A stretch of 64,000 nt of DNA from Armatimonadota bacterium (GCA_013359125.1 JABWCR010000015.1:1-64000); one strand, 5' to 3'. Positions 14,655 to 23,701 are shown, numbered from the stretch's first letter. Notes: a model not told the origin generated them from the sequence alone. Program-made: numbers and translations.

Positions 14655-15776
14655 ATGAAGCGACCGTTTCTTGTTGCGCTTGCCGCCGTCTTGGCGTCAG
14701 GCGTTTTCGCAGACACTACCCAGCTCTTAGGCGGCGGCGCCGGCAATGTCCGAGCCGTTAATGCCCTTTCCGAGGTCGGACTTAGCGAGCTCGAGATGCA
14801 GTGGAGCCGCCGAGACTTTCAAGACGCTACGACCGGCATGGTGTTCGGCTTCTGGCCCAGCTACACAATCTCCAACACCATCGACGACCCGTTCGGTTGG
14901 GGCTGGTTCGATTTTCCCAACGATCCGGTAACGATTACGACCGTTGATTCTCTCGTTTCTCGCGGTTGGCCGGCCACATTTCAGGTGCCCAACTACCTTT
15001 TCCGTCAGGGCGGCGTCTATAGCAATCGCAGCGCCAACGGCGACCATTCGGTGCTGGGCCCGACCTGGATCAAGTACGATCTGGCACCCAACGCAAACGG
15101 ATGGGCCGTGCATCAGGTCAAGATCTTTGCCTGGGACATTCGCGATGTGATCCACAAGGCGTCGGGGACCAAAGTCGCATCGTTCTCCGACACGGCGGCC
15201 CCGCAGACCATTCAAGTCTATGTCGCCTCGGACGATCCGAACATGGCCAACGACCCCAACGGCGATGCCAACTGGACGCTGGTCGGCACGCTCTCGAAGG
15301 CCAACGGCACCATCCCGAACACTTGCGAGTGGAATCCTGGCACGAACAACACGTTTGGCGAGTGCAGCGCAGCGCTGCTGGACCACCTGACCAACACGCA
15401 GTTCTGGCTCGATCCGACCAACGACCGCTACTACTCGATCGTCGATCTGACCGCAATGGCCGTACGCGGAGTGAAGCATGTCGCTCTTCGCTTTCCGCAC
15501 GGCAACCAGTATGGGGCAGATGCCACATTAGCCGCCAGCAACCGCACGAGCAGTTCGCTCCGATACACCAACTACACCGATGTAGTGGTGATCGGCGGCA
15601 GCCGGGTTCTAGGCGACATCGACGGCGACGGTTGCGTTGACGACACCGACCTGGCTCGAGTGCTTACGGCGTTTGGCGCGGTTTGCGTCGATTGCCCAGA
15701 GGACATCAACAAGGACGGCATCATAGACGATATCGACCTGGCGATCGTGCTGACACAGTTCGGCGCGGGCTGTTAA
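14655..15776 (+). CDS. Secreted protein with C-terminal dockerin-like repeats (Cys-containing type)
   Basis: A 373-residue exported protein. It has a signal peptide (MKRPFLVALAAVLASGVFA) and a beta-rich body (about 20-315) of no recognised family. Two EF-hand repeats follow at about 318-373: GDIDGDGCVDDTDLARVL, then DINKDGIIDDIDLAIVL. The product ends FGAGC. The Asp/Asn pattern fits calcium-binding dockerin loops. The first loop has a Cys and the chain ends with Cys, as in the giant protein at 42235. A strong Shine-Dalgarno (AAAGGAGGAG) precedes the ATG, in contrast to the leaderless housekeeping genes. A convergent terminator hairpin follows. Confidence 0.88.
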   Translation: MKRPFLVALAAVLASGVFADTTQLLGGGAGNVRAVNALSEVGLSELEMQWSRRDFQDATTGMVFGFWPSYTISNTIDDPFGWGWFDFPNDPVTITTVDSLVSRGWPATFQVPNYLFRQGGVYSNRSANGDHSVLGPTWIKYDLAPNANGWAVHQVKIFAWDIRDVIHKASGTKVASFSDTAAPQTIQVYVASDDPNMANDPNGDANWTLVGTLSKANGTIPNTCEWNPGTNNTFGECSAALLDHLTNTQFWLDPTNDRYYSIVDLTAMAVRGVKHVALRFPHGNQYGADATLAASNRTSSSLRYTNYTDVVVIGGSRVLGDIDGDGCVDDTDLARVLTAFGAVCVDCPEDINKDGIIDDIDLAIVLTQFGAGC

Positions 15777-15788
15777 TTCCCATCAATT

Positions 15789-15813
15789 GGAGGCGCGAGA
15801 CTTTCGCGCCTCC
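15789..15813. terminator. Bidirectional terminator hairpin
   Basis: GGAGGCGCGA at 15789-15798 pairs perfectly over 10 bp with TCGCGCCTCC at 15804-15813, loop GACTT, followed by TTACTTT. It sits between the convergent dockerin-protein and TauE-like genes. Confidence 0.7.
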
Positions 15814-16578
15814 TTACTTTGCTATCAAGTAGACCGACGCGATCGCCGCAAATCCCAAAGCCAAGTTCTCAAACATCTTCTTCGGAATCCGCGGAAAGAG
15901 CTGCCTGCCCAACAGCGCGCCGACCACGATCACCGGCGCCATGTAGAGATTGAACAAGATCGAGAAACTCGAGAACAAAGGCTGATTGGGCGTCAACAGA
16001 GTGATCGCGCCGTAGATCGGCAGTTTGACTAGGTTGAAGATTAAGAAATACCAGGCGTGTGTGCCCATAAACTGCTCTTTGGGCAACCGCTGAGCCGTCA
16101 AGTAGATGGTCATTACGGGCCCGGCGGCGTTAGCGACCGTGGTGGCAAACCCTGCGGTGGCGCCCAAGATCGCCACGCTGAGCTTTGAAAGCTGACCTGG
16201 GCTGATACGGCTGCGAACGAGGTGCGCCGCCACCATCAACAGGGCCAGCCAGCCAATCGCCTTGGCCATAATATCGACCTCGCCGGGCATCGCTCCAAAC
16301 GCCCAAAGCGCCGCAGCGCCCAAACCCAATCCAAGCACGACGCCGGGCGAGATGCGCCGAAGCTCGTCCCACCGCGCATGGCGCCGATACCATCCCGCTG
16401 CGAACAAGTCCGCAAAAACTAACATCGGGAGCATAACGCCGACGGATGTGCGACCGCCAAACGCCGCGGCTAGCAACGGCACGGTCATGATTCCAAGGCC
16501 CGGCACGGCGGTCTTGGAGAAACCTATCAGAAACGCCGCTCCAGCGCCCAGACCCCACTGAAGCGGCGTCAGTTCCAA
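15814..16578 (-). CDS. TauE/SafE family membrane transporter
   Basis: A 254-residue polytopic membrane protein with about eight hydrophobic segments. The N-terminal GAGAAFLIGFSKTAVPGLG (about 12-30) and a second internal GATAGFATTVANAAGPVMT (about 140-158) are the duplicated half-motifs of the TauE/SafE (DUF81) family, proposed exporters of sulfite or organosulfur anions. The TTG start lies 3 nt after the stop of the M28 peptidase gene, so it is the third gene of that minus-strand operon. The substrate is unknown and the link to the two hydrolases upstream is not obvious. Confidence 0.85.
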   Translation of the reverse strand: MELTPLQWGLGAGAAFLIGFSKTAVPGLGIMTVPLLAAAFGGRTSVGVMLPMLVFADLFAAGWYRRHARWDELRRISPGVVLGLGLGAAALWAFGAMPGEVDIMAKAIGWLALLMVAAHLVRSRISPGQLSKLSVAILGATAGFATTVANAAGPVMTIYLTAQRLPKEQFMGTHAWYFLIFNLVKLPIYGAITLLTPNQPLFSSFSILFNLYMAPVIVVGALLGRQLFPRIPKKMFENLALGFAAIASVYLIAK

Positions 16579-16581
16579 CGA

Positions 16582-18162
16582 CTATTTACCCTGCGCGATC
16601 GACTCCTTGCGCGCCTTCTCAAACTCGTCGCCCTCGTTCCACGATGCCAGTTTCGTATCGCGATTGATGCTCTGCCCGATGATGAACGCCGCATCGGCAA
16701 CCTTGCGAAACGCCTGATAGTCCCAATGGGGCAGCATCTCGTCGCCCACCTGATGATAGCGCGCGCGCTCCCATTCTTCAAACTCGTCCATAGCGGCCTT
16801 TTCGGCCATTCCGACCCATTTGAAGCCCGGCTCCATGTAGAACGCGGGCACGCCTGCGCGGGCAAAGACGATCTGATCGGAACGATAAAAATAACGCTTG
16901 CTGGGCCAAGGATCCTTATCGACGACCAAATCGACCGCCTGCAAACCCAGTTCGACCGGCGCTTTGAGAGACGAGCGCTCCGAGCCGTTGACGATCATGC
17001 TGCGCGACATCTTCCAAGCAGCGGGCATGTCGATATTGATGTTGGCGGTCGTCTTAGACAAGGGGAAAATGGGGTTGCGAACGTAGTGATTGCTGCCCCA
17101 AAAGCCCCTCTCTTCGCCCATCACCAGCAAAAAGACCATCGTGCGTTTGGGCGCGGGCTTGAGTTTGGCGTAAGCCTCGGCGACAGAAAGCAAGACCGCC
17201 GTTCCGGACGCATTGTCCAATGCGCCGTTGCAGATGTGATCGCCGTCGACCGGGGTCGAGAGGCCGATGTGATCCAAGTGCGCCGTGTAAATCACATACT
17301 CGTTCTTCAGTTTAGGATCGCTGCCTTCCACCTTGGCGATGACGTTGGGACTGTCGATCTCCTCCACAACGCCCGGCAGCAGATCGATCTCGATCTTGGC
17401 GGAACTTCCGGCCTTTGCAATTGGGGCGGCAGATTGTGCGTTCGCGATAATCGTGGGCAACGAACCGGTGCGCCCGGTCTGCGGCGGCTCGCCGCGCTTC
17501 AACGCCGCTCTCGGACGAGAATAGTACTCCGACCAAGCCGTCCAATCCTTGCTATCGACCACCACGACGATCCCCACCGCGCCTGCGTCTCGAGCCGCTC
17601 GAGTCTTCGACATCATGCGGCCAGCCGTAGCGGGCATACCCTCGGGAGCACCGTCCAGCATCACCACGACTTTCGCTTTGGCATCGATGCCTTCGTAGTC
17701 GTCTCGATCGTTGCTCTTGATGCCGTAGCCTACGAAAACGGTTTCGGCCGAAATGAGGGGCGCTGTGTTGGCCGCGGCAGCGCAGGCAAAATCTTTGCCA
17801 AAAACCCACTGCCCTTCCTGATCGCCCGCCGTCAATTTAACGCTGGAACGAGGATTGGCGCTGGTTCGATAGACCCAGACGCTCTGAAAGTACGTGCCGT
17901 TCTCGCCGGCAGGCTTCGCGCCGACGCGCTCGAACTGTGCGGCGGCATAGCGGGCGGCAATGTGATAGCCGTCCGAGCCGGTATCCCGACCTCTCAACGA
18001 GTCGTCGGACAAGAAACGAATGTGCGCCCGAATGGTCTCCGCGCTTATGGCGCTCAGCGCAGTTCGATTCGAGGGGGTCAAGAGCACGGCCTTGGCGTTC
18101 TCGCCAGAACCGGCCAGGTTGAAAGCGACGATAAAGACAACAAGGGATAGCGAGAGTCTCAT
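16582..18162 (-). CDS. Exported M28 family zinc peptidase with PA domain
   Basis: A 526-residue secreted peptidase. The signal peptide is MRLSLSLVVFIVAFNLAGSG. A protease-associated (PA) insert lies around 115-255. The M28 catalytic domain carries zinc ligands in YTAHLDHIG (near 292), NGALDNASGT (near 311), GEERGFWGS (near 346) and a later His. Family members are aminopeptidases or carboxypeptidases acting outside the cytoplasm. ATG 18162 is chosen because the signal peptide starts there and AAAGGAG lies 11 nt upstream. It begins 2 nt after the phosphodiesterase stop, so the two are co-transcribed. Confidence 0.92.
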   Translation of the reverse strand: MRLSLSLVVFIVAFNLAGSGENAKAVLLTPSNRTALSAISAETIRAHIRFLSDDSLRGRDTGSDGYHIAARYAAAQFERVGAKPAGENGTYFQSVWVYRTSANPRSSVKLTAGDQEGQWVFGKDFACAAAANTAPLISAETVFVGYGIKSNDRDDYEGIDAKAKVVVMLDGAPEGMPATAGRMMSKTRAARDAGAVGIVVVVDSKDWTAWSEYYSRPRAALKRGEPPQTGRTGSLPTIIANAQSAAPIAKAGSSAKIEIDLLPGVVEEIDSPNVIAKVEGSDPKLKNEYVIYTAHLDHIGLSTPVDGDHICNGALDNASGTAVLLSVAEAYAKLKPAPKRTMVFLLVMGEERGFWGSNHYVRNPIFPLSKTTANINIDMPAAWKMSRSMIVNGSERSSLKAPVELGLQAVDLVVDKDPWPSKRYFYRSDQIVFARAGVPAFYMEPGFKWVGMAEKAAMDEFEEWERARYHQVGDEMLPHWDYQAFRKVADAAFIIGQSINRDTKLASWNEGDEFEKARKESIAQGK

Positions 18163-18164
18163 GG

Positions 18165-20072
18165 TTAGGGTCTCCTTTCGACGGCCTCTAAGATTGCCCT
18201 GCCCTGCGATTGAGCAGGCAGGCGAATGCCCATCAGATAACAAAGCGTCGGCGCGATATCGATCTGACGAACGCCCGGCAGGCGAGTTCCTTTGGCAACG
18301 CCCGTACCGCCCAGATAGAAAATCGCCTGTAGCTTGGGTCGGAAAGGGTTGCCGCCATGATCGCCGCAGCCTAATTTGGATCGCGCCGTCTCGATGGTGC
18401 CGGTGGCCAAGTTGCCATAAGCCTTGTATCCGGCGCGAGTCTCGAAATACAAGTCGCCGCCTGCCGGGCCGCCCATGCCAAGGCCGACCTGCGTCTCGGG
18501 CCGCTTGACGCCAATAACGACGGGCAAACCTGTTTCAGAATCGCGCACGGCCAGAAGCGCGGCTTCGACGGCTTTCAATACGCTCTCGCGCTCATTCGTT
18601 GGCACAATTCCGCCCTTGCGTTCGACGCCGTTGACGATCACGAATCGGCCGCCCCAAGGCGGCTGCATCGCCTTGGTGCGAGCCAGATCGATCCGCCCCT
18701 GCCGATCGCGAAACAACAAGCCCGCCTCCTCCAGCGCTTTGTTGGCCGAGAACGACTTGCGCGCTGCCTCCATCCCATGATCGCTGACCAGCGCAACGAC
18801 CGTATTGCGCCGCGAGGCGTCCAAAATCGTGCCCAGCCATTCATCTTGAAGCTGATAAACCTGAGTGTAGAACGGCCATATCTTGGCCGCCAACGCGGGA
18901 TCGTAATCGTGCGCATCGGGATCCAGAACGCCCATCCAGCAATGACCCGCGCTGTCCGATGCGGGCGTGTAGCTCATCAGCAAGTCCGGTCGCCATTGCT
19001 CGATGGCATAAGTCGAGCCTCGCTTGAGAAGTTCCATGTCGAACCGGATCAGCTCCATCAATCGCCTCTCGGCCAGACCGTCGCCCCCGTCTACCAGAGT
19101 CTTGCCGAACGAACCTCGCTCATACTCGTTAAAAGGCAGATCGTGAAAGCCGCCCACCATATCGACGTACTTTTCGACCTCGCCCGGCGGCCCCCAGCCC
19201 TGGATCGCATTCGCCTCGCGCATGTACAGCAGCATTTGGGAGCCATCGGGACTTAGGCGAAACAGCCGAAAGTAGACGAAACCGTACCGCCCCTCCTTGC
19301 CAACCTTAAACGGACCGCTAAAGTGGTCTACGTTGTCTTGCGCATCCGCAGCACGGATGATGTTGGCCGGCCCAGAGCGCGAGCCTTGCCGAATCAGCAT
19401 CGAATCGAGCCCTTGCGCGGGATGCTGAGGATCGTCGAACGCCAGTAAATAGAAAGTGGCTTCGCCTGCTTTGATCTCAGCTTCTAGCCTTTTGCCAACG
19501 AACGGCGGCGCGTCCGGCCAATCGCCCGCCGGTTTCAATGCGCGCTCAGTAACAACTTGCCGAGGCGAAACGGTGTACTCAAAGCCGCTCAATAGCGTTG
19601 TGTTGTTCGGATCGACGCCTGCTTGCTTGAGCGCGTCCACATGCGGTTCGGGCGGGTAGGCGTGCGTGCCCGATAGGACGACGACCTTCTTGCCCTGCTT
19701 GGCAGCGGTCATGTAGATCGGCTCCGCCAGTAGCGCGAGCGAACTGAAACCGCTCTGATTATCGAGCGCCGTGTGCTCCGATTGGGGCAGCAAAGGCGCT
19801 CGATTGCCCGTGATGCCGTGGATGTCGGGCCATGCGCCGGTCCAGATGGAGGCGTGTCCGGTGGCGGTAACGGAGGGATCGGCCGGGATGCAGTACTCGG
19901 CCTGCGCTCCCATTTGCAGCAAACGGGCGACATTGGGCAGTTTGCCTTCCTTAAGAAGGCGATCCATTACCCAATCAGCCGCGCCGTCCCATGAGACAAT
20001 GACGACTCGTGGCGGCTGAGCGTGAGCAGTAAATGAAAAGATGAGAACGAGGGCAATTGCGAGGCGTTTCAT
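18165..20072 (-). CDS. Exported alkaline phosphatase superfamily protein (phosphodiesterase/nucleotide pyrophosphatase-like)
   Basis: A 635-residue secreted hydrolase. It has the signal peptide MKRLAIALVLIFSFTAHA, a first metal Asp in VVIVSWDGAADWVM, and the Thr nucleophile in SVTATGHASIWTGAWP near residue 70. A C-terminal metal site SDHGMEA is near 430. This pattern is type I phosphodiesterase/nucleotide pyrophosphatase; the true substrate is not readable. Homology and the signal peptide fix ATG 20072. A TAATAT-like -10 lies 10 nt upstream. It heads a three-gene run with M28 and the TauE-like exporter. Confidence 0.9.
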   Translation of the reverse strand: MKRLAIALVLIFSFTAHAQPPRVVIVSWDGAADWVMDRLLKEGKLPNVARLLQMGAQAEYCIPADPSVTATGHASIWTGAWPDIHGITGNRAPLLPQSEHTALDNQSGFSSLALLAEPIYMTAAKQGKKVVVLSGTHAYPPEPHVDALKQAGVDPNNTTLLSGFEYTVSPRQVVTERALKPAGDWPDAPPFVGKRLEAEIKAGEATFYLLAFDDPQHPAQGLDSMLIRQGSRSGPANIIRAADAQDNVDHFSGPFKVGKEGRYGFVYFRLFRLSPDGSQMLLYMREANAIQGWGPPGEVEKYVDMVGGFHDLPFNEYERGSFGKTLVDGGDGLAERRLMELIRFDMELLKRGSTYAIEQWRPDLLMSYTPASDSAGHCWMGVLDPDAHDYDPALAAKIWPFYTQVYQLQDEWLGTILDASRRNTVVALVSDHGMEAARKSFSANKALEEAGLLFRDRQGRIDLARTKAMQPPWGGRFVIVNGVERKGGIVPTNERESVLKAVEAALLAVRDSETGLPVVIGVKRPETQVGLGMGGPAGGDLYFETRAGYKAYGNLATGTIETARSKLGCGDHGGNPFRPKLQAIFYLGGTGVAKGTRLPGVRQIDIAPTLCYLMGIRLPAQSQGRAILEAVERRP

Positions 20073-20105
20073 ATTGCCCAAGATATTACACGACGCCGGT
20101 TGGAA

Positions 20106-20226
20106 CGCCTTTGGAACGCGCTTAGAGTCCCTCTGGAACGCCAGGCTTCTGCCTGGCACAGCCACCTCTCCGCCTACGGAGAGGCCGGAGGGGGCAAACC
20201 GCCGCGAGCGACAATCGGGAGGGCGA
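20106..20226. repeat. Hairpin-rich intergenic segment
   Basis: A non-coding stretch with short direct repeats of TGGAACGC, a GCCAGGC-TTCT-GCCTGGC hairpin near 20141-20158, and a CTCTCCG-CCTA-CGGAGAG hairpin near 20166-20183. It resembles REP-like or other mobile small-repeat DNA. No gene is seen in it. Confidence 0.35.
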
Positions 20227-20305
20227 GCGTCCCCGCCTGGCCTGTCGCGCCGAACGGGATTTTTTCAAAATGTAGCACAATTTTGAGTTCGAATCGAACT
20301 CTGAA
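20227..20305 (-). repeat. Intergenic repeat, copy B
   Basis: The inverted counterpart of 1571-1659, sharing the exact 13-mer TTGTGCTACATTT and flanking blocks TCCCGTTCG and GGCGGGGACGC. It begins 9 nt after the stop of the metal ATPase gene. It also contains a near-perfect palindrome GAGTTCGA-A-TCGAACTC at 20285-20301. Confidence 0.6.
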
Positions 20306-20313
20306 ACGCAACG

Positions 20314-22572
20314 CTATCGCGGGGTTCGAAGCAGGCGGGCGGCGTTCAGCGTTACCAACAGAGAGACGCCCGTATCGCCCAGAACCGCCGCCCAAAGGCC
20401 GATCGGCATCGCAATGCCCAAGCCGATCAACAAAGCCTTGGTAACGACCGAGATGAGGATGTTCTGACGGATCACGGACGAAGTCCGGCGCGCCAGCCGG
20501 ATCAACTTGGGCACGGCTCGCAGGTCGTCCCGCATGAGCGCGGCGTCGGCTGCCTCGACAGCGGCGTCCGAGCCGGCTGCTCCCATCGCGATACCGACCG
20601 ATGCCGATTGAAGCGCCAGCACGTCGTTGATCCCATCGCCGATCATGGCGACATGGGGCGACTGCTCGATCAGTTCCCGCTTCTGTTGCGGCGTTAGACC
20701 TGCGCGCCAGTCGGTTACGCTCATCTCTTTGGCAACCCTCTCCACGGCTTCGGGCTGATCGCCGCTGAGCGCGGTTACGCGGACGCCCATGTCGAGCAGC
20801 TCCGTTACGGCATCTTTCGCGTCTGGCCGGACGGTATCGGCGAAGGCGAATGCGGCGATCACGCTCGTCCGATCGGATAGCGCGGCGACCGAGGCGCCCT
20901 TGTTCGTCTCGATGAACTGCGCGATGGCCGCCGGGACTTGCCTCTCATTGGTTGCAAATTCGAGCGAACCGAAGCGATAGGATTGGCCATTGACCGATCC
21001 TTCGACGCCTTGACCCGAGTAGAGCGCGTACGATTCGACAGGAAGGCGATCGGTCAATCGCAAGGCCGTCGCGCGAGAGAGAGGATGGTCGTTCAGCGCC
21101 GCTAGCGACCCCGCAATAGCGGAAGCGGCGTCGTTTACAAAGCAATGATCGGCTAGTTGAACCGAGGAGTAAGTGAGCGTGCCGGTCTTGTCCAGCGCAA
21201 CGCGGTCGATTTTGGCGAGACGCTCTAACACATCGCCGCCCTTCACCATCGCTCCCTGTTTGGATGCCGAACCCAAGGCGGCGACAATGGCGACCGGCGT
21301 CGCAATCACCAATGCGCACGGGCAAGCGACGACCAGCAGCCAGAGCGCGCGATGCAAAGCATCCGGCATGGGGAGACCAAAAATCTGCGAACCTCCCAAC
21401 GCCACCAAAGCGGCCAATCCGATCACGGCAGGGGTATACCAAGCGGCGAATCGGTCGATGGCTTGGTGCGTTTCGCTCTTGCTCGATCCTGAACCTTGCG
21501 CCGCCTCGATCATCTTGGCGAGAGTAGTATCGGCGTACGGTTTGGCGACCTCGACGCGGATGATGCCTTGCCCATTAAGGCTGCCGGCTAGTACCAGGGA
21601 GCCCAATCGCTTGTCCACAGGCAGGCTTTCGCCGGTCAGCGCGGACTCGTTCATGCTGGTTTCGCCGCTGATCACGGTTCCGTCGATGGGGCATCGCTCG
21701 CCGGGGCGAACTTCAATCAGCATGCCGATTTCGAGTTCGGACACGGGGATCTCCCGTTCTTGCCCGTCGATGATGGCTCGGGCGACGGGCGGCGCCAACT
21801 CGAGCAGCGAGGCTAATGCGCTGCGGGTTTTGAGCAGCGCGCGGTTCTGAACCGCCGAACCCAGCGCAAAGAGCCAGACGAGCATCGCGGCTTCCAAATG
21901 CTCGCCGATGCTGAGCGCGCCGATGATCGCGAGGGTCATCAGCGTGTGCATGGTGATGCGGCGCAGAGCCAGACTTCGGACAGCGGCCAAGACGATCGGC
22001 GCTCCGTATCCGGCAACGATCAGCCAAGCCAGCCAGGGCCCAACCGTCGCCAAGAACGATAGAAGCAGACCGGCTCCGCCCAAAGCCAGCAGACCCCAGG
22101 TAGCCAAGTCTCGGCTTTTTTGAACTTGTCCGGGCACAATCGCACGGTAGCCTGCGTGGCGCACCGCGCTGGTTACGCGATTGAGCGCGAGCGCCTTTGG
22201 ATCGTATTCCATGCTAAGGCGGCTGGCGGCAAAATCGACATCCACCCACAATGCGCCCGGCAAGTTGGAGACGGCCCTTTGAACCGTGATCGCGCAATCC
22301 GGGCAGTCCATGCCTGCAATTTCATAGGTCTGGTGGTCAAACTCGCGCTCTAGGGCGTCGCAAGCCTCTTGTACGATGGCCTCAAGTCGTTCGGCCGATT
22401 GCGAGGCCGGATCGTAAATCAGGCGCACGCGAGCGCGGCCCGGATCGATCTGGATGTCTTGAATGCCTTCGCGCTTGGTCAGCCGGTCGCAAAATCGCTC
22501 GCTGCACGGGGCGCAACGGAGCAAGATGGGAGATCGGACCCTCAAGTCGAGGATCTGGGACGGCGCCTCCAC
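20314..22572 (-). CDS. Heavy-metal translocating P-type ATPase (P1B-2, Zn/Cd/Pb-like)
   Basis: A 752-residue inner-membrane metal exporter. It has two N-terminal ferredoxin-like regions: the first with an unusual CAPCSERFC cluster (near 20), the second with a standard CxxC (GMDCPDCAIT near 88). Catalytic elements are TGES in the A domain, CPC in the membrane (VVACPCALVIATP near 417), DKTGT phosphorylation site, a DHP nucleotide element and GDGIND. The last TM helices (N-x7-K, then LGDTGVSLLVTLN) match the Zn/Cd/Pb subgroup rather than copper pumps. The GTG start follows the TPR-like gene stop by 2 nt, so the two are coupled. Confidence 0.92.
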   Translation of the reverse strand: MEAPSQILDLRVRSPILLRCAPCSERFCDRLTKREGIQDIQIDPGRARVRLIYDPASQSAERLEAIVQEACDALEREFDHQTYEIAGMDCPDCAITVQRAVSNLPGALWVDVDFAASRLSMEYDPKALALNRVTSAVRHAGYRAIVPGQVQKSRDLATWGLLALGGAGLLLSFLATVGPWLAWLIVAGYGAPIVLAAVRSLALRRITMHTLMTLAIIGALSIGEHLEAAMLVWLFALGSAVQNRALLKTRSALASLLELAPPVARAIIDGQEREIPVSELEIGMLIEVRPGERCPIDGTVISGETSMNESALTGESLPVDKRLGSLVLAGSLNGQGIIRVEVAKPYADTTLAKMIEAAQGSGSSKSETHQAIDRFAAWYTPAVIGLAALVALGGSQIFGLPMPDALHRALWLLVVACPCALVIATPVAIVAALGSASKQGAMVKGGDVLERLAKIDRVALDKTGTLTYSSVQLADHCFVNDAASAIAGSLAALNDHPLSRATALRLTDRLPVESYALYSGQGVEGSVNGQSYRFGSLEFATNERQVPAAIAQFIETNKGASVAALSDRTSVIAAFAFADTVRPDAKDAVTELLDMGVRVTALSGDQPEAVERVAKEMSVTDWRAGLTPQQKRELIEQSPHVAMIGDGINDVLALQSASVGIAMGAAGSDAAVEAADAALMRDDLRAVPKLIRLARRTSSVIRQNILISVVTKALLIGLGIAMPIGLWAAVLGDTGVSLLVTLNAARLLRTPR

Positions 22573-22574
22573 GT

Positions 22575-23159
22575 TTAGTCGGCCTCTTCAAAGCGCTCAA
22601 GCGCTGTCAAGACCGCTTGATCCGCCTCCAATTCGAGATCGACGAGCGCGATGCTGGCGCGGGCTTCCTTGCGCGCCTTGCTGAGCAGGTTGACGCCCGT
22701 TACCAGGTCGCCTTCCTGCGCATGCATCTGTCCCCACCGCAAAAGGGCTTCTATTCGCCGGCGCGGCTCGTTGGCGTCGCCAAAGTCGTGGCAGGCGTCG
22801 TGGTAGTTAAAATCCGCTTCATCGAAATCCTCGCGCATTTGCTCGGCCTGGGCCAGCGCGTAGGTGCATTCTGCACGAAGACGCAGTCGCTCATCGTGCG
22901 GAGATCGCTTGTCCTTGGCCATGATCTCGAGGGCGGTTTCGAACTGCTCGGCGGCATTGCTGGCCATGTTCATGCGAAGGTAGGAAGCGCCAATATTGAA
23001 GAGGCAGAGCGCATAGGGCAAGCGGCCAACGGCGCGGCGATCCAGGTCGCTCAGCACATCGTTCCATGCGGCGATAGCGCCCGAAAAGTCGCCGGAACGA
23101 AAGCGCTCCACGGCCTGAGCCTGCTTCGTGTCTAAGGCGAAGCGTTCTCTATTTAGCAT
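22575..23159 (-). CDS. TPR-like repeat protein of unknown function
   Basis: A 194-residue soluble, helical protein. Helical pairs such as [32 protein letters not shown] with [13 protein letters not shown], and [15 protein letters not shown] have the small/large residue pattern of tetratricopeptide repeats, so it probably binds a partner protein. ATG 23159 is chosen over an in-frame TTG at 23165; both are weakly supported. A GGTATAAT box about 45 nt upstream would give a normal leader. It is immediately upstream of the metal ATPase; a functional link is only suggested by the 2-nt spacing. Confidence 0.75.
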   Translation of the reverse strand: MLNRERFALDTKQAQAVERFRSGDFSGAIAAWNDVLSDLDRRAVGRLPYALCLFNIGASYLRMNMASNAAEQFETALEIMAKDKRSPHDERLRLRAECTYALAQAEQMREDFDEADFNYHDACHDFGDANEPRRRIEALLRWGQMHAQEGDLVTGVNLLSKARKEARASIALVDLELEADQAVLTALERFEEAD

Positions 23160-23203
23160 TTTCAAAGGGCAGGCGCCACAACATCCGGCGCTTGGCCGAA
23201 CTG

Positions 23204-23211
23204 ATTATACC
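23204..23211 (-). promoter_or_regulatory. -10 box GGTATAAT of the TPR/metal-ATPase operon
   Basis: A minus-strand box about 45 nt upstream of ATG 23159. It is divergent from the aroQ box 25 nt away. Confidence 0.55.
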
Positions 23212-23216
23212 ACGAA

Positions 23217-23244
23217 TTGATCGCGCGCGCTTGCTTGGTATAAT
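23217..23244 (+). promoter_or_regulatory. aroQ promoter (TTGATC, GGTATAAT)
   Basis: TTGATC at 23217-23222 and TATAAT at 23239-23244 are separated by 16 nt, and the -10 is preceded by GG. GTG 23252 follows after 7 nt, leaving no ribosome-binding site, so the aroQ mRNA is predicted to be leaderless. Confidence 0.65.
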
Positions 23245-23251
23245 TATCGGC

Positions 23252-23698
23252 GTGTCTGGCAGCGTTCTGGTATTGCACGGTCCCAATCTCGCTTCGTTGG
23301 GCCGCCGAGAGCCTGAAATCTACGGCTCGCTCTCTCTCGCCGACATCGACAGCCTTATCTACCACCGCGCAAACGAACTGAAGTTAGACGTCCGCATTCA
23401 TCAATCCAATCACGAGGGTGCTTTGATCGACCTGATCGAGGAGCATCAAGCGTGGGCCGAGGGGATTATCATCAATGCGGGCGCGCTGACGCACACCAGC
23501 ATTGCGCTGCGCGACGCGATCGCGGGCGCAAGGTTGCCAACGATCGAGGTTCATCTGAGCAATACGCAAGCGCGGGAGCGATTCCGGAAAGTCTCGATGA
23601 TTGCGCCGGTGTGCGTCGGCAGCATCGCAGGGTTTGGGGCTCAAAGCTACCTGTTAGCCTTGCAGGCCATGAGCGATCTATTTGCTATAAAGGAGTAA
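23252..23698 (+). CDS. aroQ: 3-dehydroquinate dehydratase, type II
   Basis: Converts 3-dehydroquinate to 3-dehydroshikimate in the shikimate pathway. The 148 residues match the small dodecameric type II enzyme. [17 protein letters not shown] (8-24) holds the N-terminal loop and the catalytic Tyr; [16 protein letters not shown] (near 75) and IEVHLSN (near 100) carry the substrate-binding Asn and His. The common HGPNLNLLG motif has Ala where Asn is usual. GTG 23252 is set by the promoter and by homology. It is 3 nt from the next gene. Confidence 0.95.
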   Translation: MSGSVLVLHGPNLASLGRREPEIYGSLSLADIDSLIYHRANELKLDVRIHQSNHEGALIDLIEEHQAWAEGIIINAGALTHTSIALRDAIAGARLPTIEVHLSNTQARERFRKVSMIAPVCVGSIAGFGAQSYLLALQAMSDLFAIKE

Positions 23699-23701
23699 GC
23701 C

